From: Planctomycetota bacterium | GTDB lineage: Bacteria; Planctomycetota; UBA1135; GCA-002686595 | Length of the DNA: 7,873 nucleotides | Direction: 5' to 3' | Assembly (NCBI GenBank): GCA_027623615.1 | Contig: JAQBVH010000121.1 | Coordinates: 1-7,873, forward strand | In this document: one piece after another, positions 4,937 to 7,873 of the stretch | How the letters are laid out: every line of letters begins with the position of its first letter | Numbering within the stretch: the stretch's first letter is position 1 | Translations under genes and position numbers: made by a program | Notes under the pieces: generated by a model | Seen by the model: the letters and a program-made list of their open reading frames with translations, nothing else | What the model was told of the DNA's origin: nothing | Database searches by the model: none

Positions 4937-6365
4937 AGAGGTCCTTGGTAGCAGCCAGCAGCTCGGTCAGCTTCGCCTTGCCGTCGCCGAAGAGCATCAT
5001 CGTCGAGGGCTCGTAGAACAGGTCGTTGTCCACCCCAGCGTAGCCCGGCGAGAGCGAGCGCTTGACGATGATCACCGTGCGCGCCTTCTCGACGTCGAGC
5101 ACGGGCATCCCCCCCAGGGGGCCGGTGGGATCCGTCTTCGCCGCCGGGTTGATCGTGTCGTTGGCGCCGATGACCACGACCACGGCGCACTCGGAGAAGT
5201 AGGGGTTGATGTCGTCGAGCTCGATCAGCTGCTCGTAGGGCACGTTGGCCTCGGCCAGGAGCACGTTCATGTGCCCGGGCATGCGGCCCGCTACCGGGTG
5301 GATCGCGTAGCGCACCTCGGTGCCGCGACGCTCGAGCTCCTCGGCCAGCTCGCGCACCACGTGCTGGGACTGGCTGACGGCCATGCCGTAGCCCGGCACG
5401 AAGATCACGCTGCGCGCGCCGTCGAAGGCCAGGCAGGCCTCCTCGGCCTCGTAGCCCCGCGCGGTGCGCTTCTCGCCGCTGTCCGAGCCCCTGGCCGCGC
5501 CGTAGACCTTCAGCATCACATCGATGAACGGCCGGTTCATGGCCTTGCACATGATCCCGGTCAGGATCAGGCCCGCCGCGCCCACCAGGGCACCGGAGAT
5601 GATCAGGGCGTTGTTGTTGACCACGAAGCCCGTCGTCGAGGCCGCGACGCCGGACAGGGAGTTCAGGAAGCTGATCACCACCGGCATGTCGGCGCCCCCG
5701 ATGGGAACGACGAAGATCACGCCGAGGAGCGCCGAGACGAGGCCCAACGCGATGAGCAGGGTCAGGCCCTGGCCGCTGTCGAGCAGCGCGCCCTGCCCGC
5801 TCGTGTTGACGAGCAGGGCGATCAGCACGATGGCAGCGATCAGCAGGCCGCCCTTGACCAGGTTGATGCCGCCGAAGACGACGTTGCCCTTGATCGTGCC
5901 GTTCAGCTTGAACATCGCGACCACGCTGCCGGTCAGGGTGACCCAGCCGATCACCGAGCTGAGCCCGGCGGCGATGATGAAGACCTCGGCGCCCAGGGAC
6001 GATTCGCTCGGGGTGCGCCCGACAAGCTCAGAGAGGGCGACGAGCGCTGAGGCGCCACCGCCGAAGCCGTTGAACAGGGCCACCAGCTCGGGCATGCCGG
6101 TCATCTTGACCTTCTTGGCCATGACCACGCCGATACCCGCGCCGATCAGGACGCCCGCGGCGATGAGCACGACGCCGACGATGCCGCCCTCCTCCGCGTT
6201 CATCTTGACCAGGGTGATCACCACGGCCAAGAACATGCCGATGGCGCCCAGCTGGTTGCCGCGCACCGCGGTGCGCGGTGAGCCGAGCTGCTTGAGGCCG
6301 ACGATGAAGAAGGCGGCAGCGACCAGGTAGCCGAGCTCCGCGATCGGTTCGATCCAGTCGCTCAC
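4935..6365 (-). CDS. pntB: NAD(P) transhydrogenase subunit beta
   Basis: The subunit has 476 residues, slightly longer than the 462 of E. coli PntB. With PntAA and PntAB it forms the membrane complex that couples hydride transfer from NADH to NADP+ to inward proton flow, supplying NADPH. Residues 9-275 are the multi-helix domain II (LGYLVAAAFFIVGLKQL, MTGMPELVALFNGFGGGAS, GADMPVVISFLNSLSGVAAS, NNALIISGALVGAAGLIL). Residues 300-476 are the NADP(H)-binding domain III: VPGYGMAVSQSQ (323-334), HPVAGRMPGHMNVLLAEANVPY (356-377), IGANDTINPAA (399-409) and VKRSLSPGYAGVDNDLFY (434-451). Asn99 stands where E. coli has the channel residue His91. The start is GTG at 6365, supported by AAGGAGG seven bases upstream and a GTGA overlap with pntAB. 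The stop lies within the ribosome-binding sequence of the next gene. Confidence 0.98.
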   Translation of the reverse strand: MSDWIEPIAELGYLVAAAFFIVGLKQLGSPRTAVRGNQLGAIGMFLAVVITLVKMNAEEGGIVGVVLIAAGVLIGAGIGVVMAKKVKMTGMPELVALFNGFGGGASALVALSELVGRTPSESSLGAEVFIIAAGLSSVIGWVTLTGSVVAMFKLNGTIKGNVVFGGINLVKGGLLIAAIVLIALLVNTSGQGALLDSGQGLTLLIALGLVSALLGVIFVVPIGGADMPVVISFLNSLSGVAASTTGFVVNNNALIISGALVGAAGLILTGIMCKAMNRPFIDVMLKVYGAARGSDSGEKRTARGYEAEEACLAFDGARSVIFVPGYGMAVSQSQHVVRELAEELERRGTEVRYAIHPVAGRMPGHMNVLLAEANVPYEQLIELDDINPYFSECAVVVVIGANDTINPAAKTDPTGPLGGMPVLDVEKARTVIIVKRSLSPGYAGVDNDLFYEPSTMMLFGDGKAKLTELLAATKDL

Positions 6366-6706
6366 GAGCGGTCCTCCTTCTTGCCGCGGAACATCTCGAG
6401 CATGCGCCCGGTGACCATGAAGCCGCCGACCACGTTGATCGTGGCCAGGATCAGGGCCAGGCAGCCCAGGACCGCCGCGGTGGTCGTGCGCCCTCCAGAC
6501 AGCTCGGCGTTGGCGGCAAACAGCGCGCCGACGATCGTGATGCCGCTGATCGCGTTCGCGCCGCTCATCAAGGGGGTGTGCAGGGTCGGCGGGACCTTGC
6601 TGATCAGCTCGAAGCCGAGGAATGCGGCCAGCGCGAGCACGGTCAGGGCGGCGATCAGCGCCGTCATCGACGAGCTCATCACTGCGAGGAAGGTGAGGGT
6701 CATCAC
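6362..6706 (-). CDS. pntAB: NAD(P) transhydrogenase subunit alpha part 2
   Basis: This 114-residue protein is the membrane part of the alpha subunit (part of domain II), encoded separately as in many bacteria with the three-gene arrangement; in E. coli it is fused to the NAD-binding part. Three hydrophobic segments lie at about 12-33, 48-66 and 75-99. The conserved segment FELISKVPPTLHTPLMSGANAISG (32-55) is present, including the His43-Thr-Pro-Leu-Met motif. A short charged tail (FRGKKEDRS) ends the protein. The GTG at 6706 gives a 4-base GTGA overlap with pntAA, the same geometry as the pntAB/pntB junction, and AAGGAG lies eight bases before it. The ATG at 6703 (one residue shorter) is nearly as good, so the start is uncertain by one codon. 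Confidence 0.95.
   Translation of the reverse strand: MMTLTFLAVMSSSMTALIAALTVLALAAFLGFELISKVPPTLHTPLMSGANAISGITIVGALFAANAELSGGRTTTAAVLGCLALILATINVVGGFMVTGRMLEMFRGKKEDRS
6373..6379 (-). promoter_or_regulatory. Shine-Dalgarno of pntB inside the pntAB coding end
   Basis: AAGGAGG on the minus strand lies seven bases before the GTG at 6365 and decides that start. It is encoded within the last codons of pntAB, so ribosomes finishing pntAB can reinitiate on pntB. Confidence 0.8.
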
Positions 6707-7818
6707 TTTGCGATCTCCTTCAGGCGCTCGTTGACGATCGCGCCGTCGTGACAGATCACGGTGCCAGCCTGGACCTCGTCCTCGAGCTCCAGCTTCAGGG
6801 CGCCATCCACGACCAGCTCCTGGAGGAACTGCTGGAGGTTGGTGGCGTAGAGCTGACTGGTGGTCTGCCCCACCGAAGCGGGAATGTTCTTGGGGCCGAG
6901 GACGATCGTGCCCGAGATCAGGACCTCTTCGCCTGCGATGGTGCAGGCGCAGTTGCCGCCGCTCTCGGCGGCCATGTCGACGATCACGGCGCCGGGCTTC
7001 ATGCCCTCGACCACGTCGGCGGGGATGAGCAGCGGCGCGCGACGACCGGGGACGTTGGCGGTGGTGATCACCGCGTCCATCTCCTGGATCTTCTCGGCCA
7101 TGAGCTTGACCTGCAGGGCCTTCTGTTCGTCGGTCAGCTCGCGGGCGTAGCCGCCCTCGTCCTGCATGTCGCCGACGCCCAGATCGAACTCGACGAAGCG
7201 CGCTCCGAGGCTCTCGACCTGCTCCTTCGTGTCCGAGCGGATGTCGTACGCCTCGACCACCGCGCCGAGGCGCCGGGCCGTCGCGATCGCCTGCAGTCCG
7301 GCGACCCCGACACCGAGCACGAAGACCCGCGCGGGACGAACCGTTCCCGCAGCGGTCATCATCAACGGGAACAGCTTCGGGGAGCGGGCCGCCGCGAGCA
7401 GCACGGCCTTGTAGCCGGCCACGTTCGCCATCGACGACAGGACGTCCATGGCCTGGGCGCGGCTGATGCGCGGCACGAGCTCGAGGGCGAAGGCGGTCAC
7501 CTTCCGGTCGGCCAGGGCCCGCACTCGCTCTGGATGCACGAAGGGATCGATGAGGGCGAGGAGGACGGCGCCGGGCTGCAAGGCGTCGACCTCGGGCGGG
7601 TGTACGGCGAGGACGACGTCTGCGCCCAGGGCCTGGGCACGGTCGACCAGGGTGGCGCCCTTGGCCTCGTAGTCCGCGTCCTTGTAGCCGCTCCTCTCGC
7701 CAGCGCCTCGCTCGACCAGGACGTCCAGGCCCAGCTTTTTCAGGCGCGCGACCACGTCGGGCACGGTCGCCACGCGCGTCTCGTCAGGTGCGGTTTCGCG
7801 GGGGATGCCGACTCGCAT
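6703..7818 (-). CDS. pntAA: NAD(P) transhydrogenase subunit alpha part 1 (NAD-binding)
   Basis: This 371-residue cytoplasmic domain I binds NAD(H) and passes hydride to the NADP-bound PntB domain III. It resembles alanine dehydrogenase and has the usual start MRVGIPRET..DETRVATVP. The RQD loop is present with exact spacing: Arg117, Gln122 and Asp125 in PRISRAQAMD, matching R. rubrum Arg127, Gln132 and Asp135. The Rossmann motif is VLGVGVAGLQAIATARRLGA (G169, G171, G174), with Asp192 in YDIR as the probable ribose-binding acid. The region VIVDMAAESGGNC (278-290) is also typical. The domain ends after NERLKEIAK without the membrane helices of fused PntA, which are in the next gene. The ATG at 7818 has no strong Shine-Dalgarno. 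The remaining 55 bases to the window edge show no clear promoter, so the operon promoter, or more upstream genes, may lie outside. Confidence 0.98.
   Translation of the reverse strand: MRVGIPRETAPDETRVATVPDVVARLKKLGLDVLVERGAGERSGYKDADYEAKGATLVDRAQALGADVVLAVHPPEVDALQPGAVLLALIDPFVHPERVRALADRKVTAFALELVPRISRAQAMDVLSSMANVAGYKAVLLAAARSPKLFPLMMTAAGTVRPARVFVLGVGVAGLQAIATARRLGAVVEAYDIRSDTKEQVESLGARFVEFDLGVGDMQDEGGYARELTDEQKALQVKLMAEKIQEMDAVITTANVPGRRAPLLIPADVVEGMKPGAVIVDMAAESGGNCACTIAGEEVLISGTIVLGPKNIPASVGQTTSQLYATNLQQFLQELVVDGALKLELEDEVQAGTVICHDGAIVNERLKEIAK
6715..6720 (-). promoter_or_regulatory. Shine-Dalgarno of pntAB inside the pntAA coding end
   Basis: AAGGAG on the minus strand lies eight bases before the GTG at 6706 and eleven before the ATG at 6703. 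It falls in the last codons of pntAA, which indicates coupled translation of the two alpha parts. The spacing slightly favours the GTG. Confidence 0.7.
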
Positions 7819-7873
7819 TGAGGGAGATGTCCGGTTCGGGGGGCGGGAATTGAGCGGGCGATTCTTCGGTGAG

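Noticed and set aside
4125..6050. Plus-strand open frame of 641 codons opposite pntB and the FUN14 gene
   Set aside because: It spans two well supported minus-strand genes, has His/Asp/Gly/Arg-rich low-information sequence, and reads through the operon's terminator-like structure. It is a GC-driven shadow frame.
6748..7821. Plus-strand open frame of 357 codons opposite pntAA
   Set aside because: Antisense of a strongly conserved enzyme gene, with repetitive His/Asp/Leu/Gly composition and no motif.
1..7873. CRISPR array, tRNA, rRNA, toxin-antitoxin or defence system
   Set aside because: No regularly spaced repeats, no tRNA-like cloverleaf or rRNA core sequence, and no pair of small overlapping genes of that kind were seen on either strand.

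Overview
The window is GC-rich bacterial DNA: hand counts give about 70-75% GC in the large genes and about 60% at 1441-1680. It reads like a chromosome of a Planctomycetota-type bacterium. The clues are a secreted 'DADASGG...W..AF.DLQDAL' repeat-protein fragment of a kind frequent in planctomycetes, a lipoprotein-type GH2 enzyme, frequent GTG starts and several starts without a Shine-Dalgarno sequence. This assignment is inference; Myxococcota or another high-GC lineage is not excluded. I see no rRNA, tRNA, CRISPR array, transposase, integrase or phage gene.

Right part (4191-7818, minus strand): a tight operon encodes the three-subunit proton-translocating NAD(P) transhydrogenase in the order pntAA, pntAB, pntB. 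Both internal junctions are 4-base GTGA overlaps, each with a strong upstream Shine-Dalgarno. A fourth gene follows pntB and encodes a FUN14-domain membrane protein with an extra N-terminal membrane segment and a long acidic Gly/Pro-rich linker. The operon is followed by an elaborate inverted-repeat cluster (4099-4163), probably its terminator.

Middle (1716-3989, minus strand): one large gene for an exported, probably lipid-anchored glycoside hydrolase family 2 enzyme with both catalytic glutamates present.

Left part: two plus-strand genes of unknown function lie at 4-657 (probably exported or lipoprotein) and 729-1142 (four-helix membrane protein). Between them and the GH2 gene is a stretch of broken genes (about 1100-1715). 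It holds the last ~25 codons of a second GH2-type gene on the minus strand. Next to it is a 5' fragment of a secreted repeat/beta-helix-type gene on the plus strand, with apparent one-base frame breaks at a nine-C tract and near 1600-1615, then truncation. The second GH2 tail forms a 52-bp direct repeat (46/52 identical) with the end of the intact GH2 gene, 613 bp apart. The membrane-protein gene at 729 ends inside this remnant, so its last residues are read from the antisense of a dead gene.

Most genes belong to known families and I found no convincing new defence or mobile system. The points most worth following are the pnt-FUN14 linkage, the nested intergenic structure at 4099-4163, and the rearrangement scar at 1100-1715 with its C-tract.
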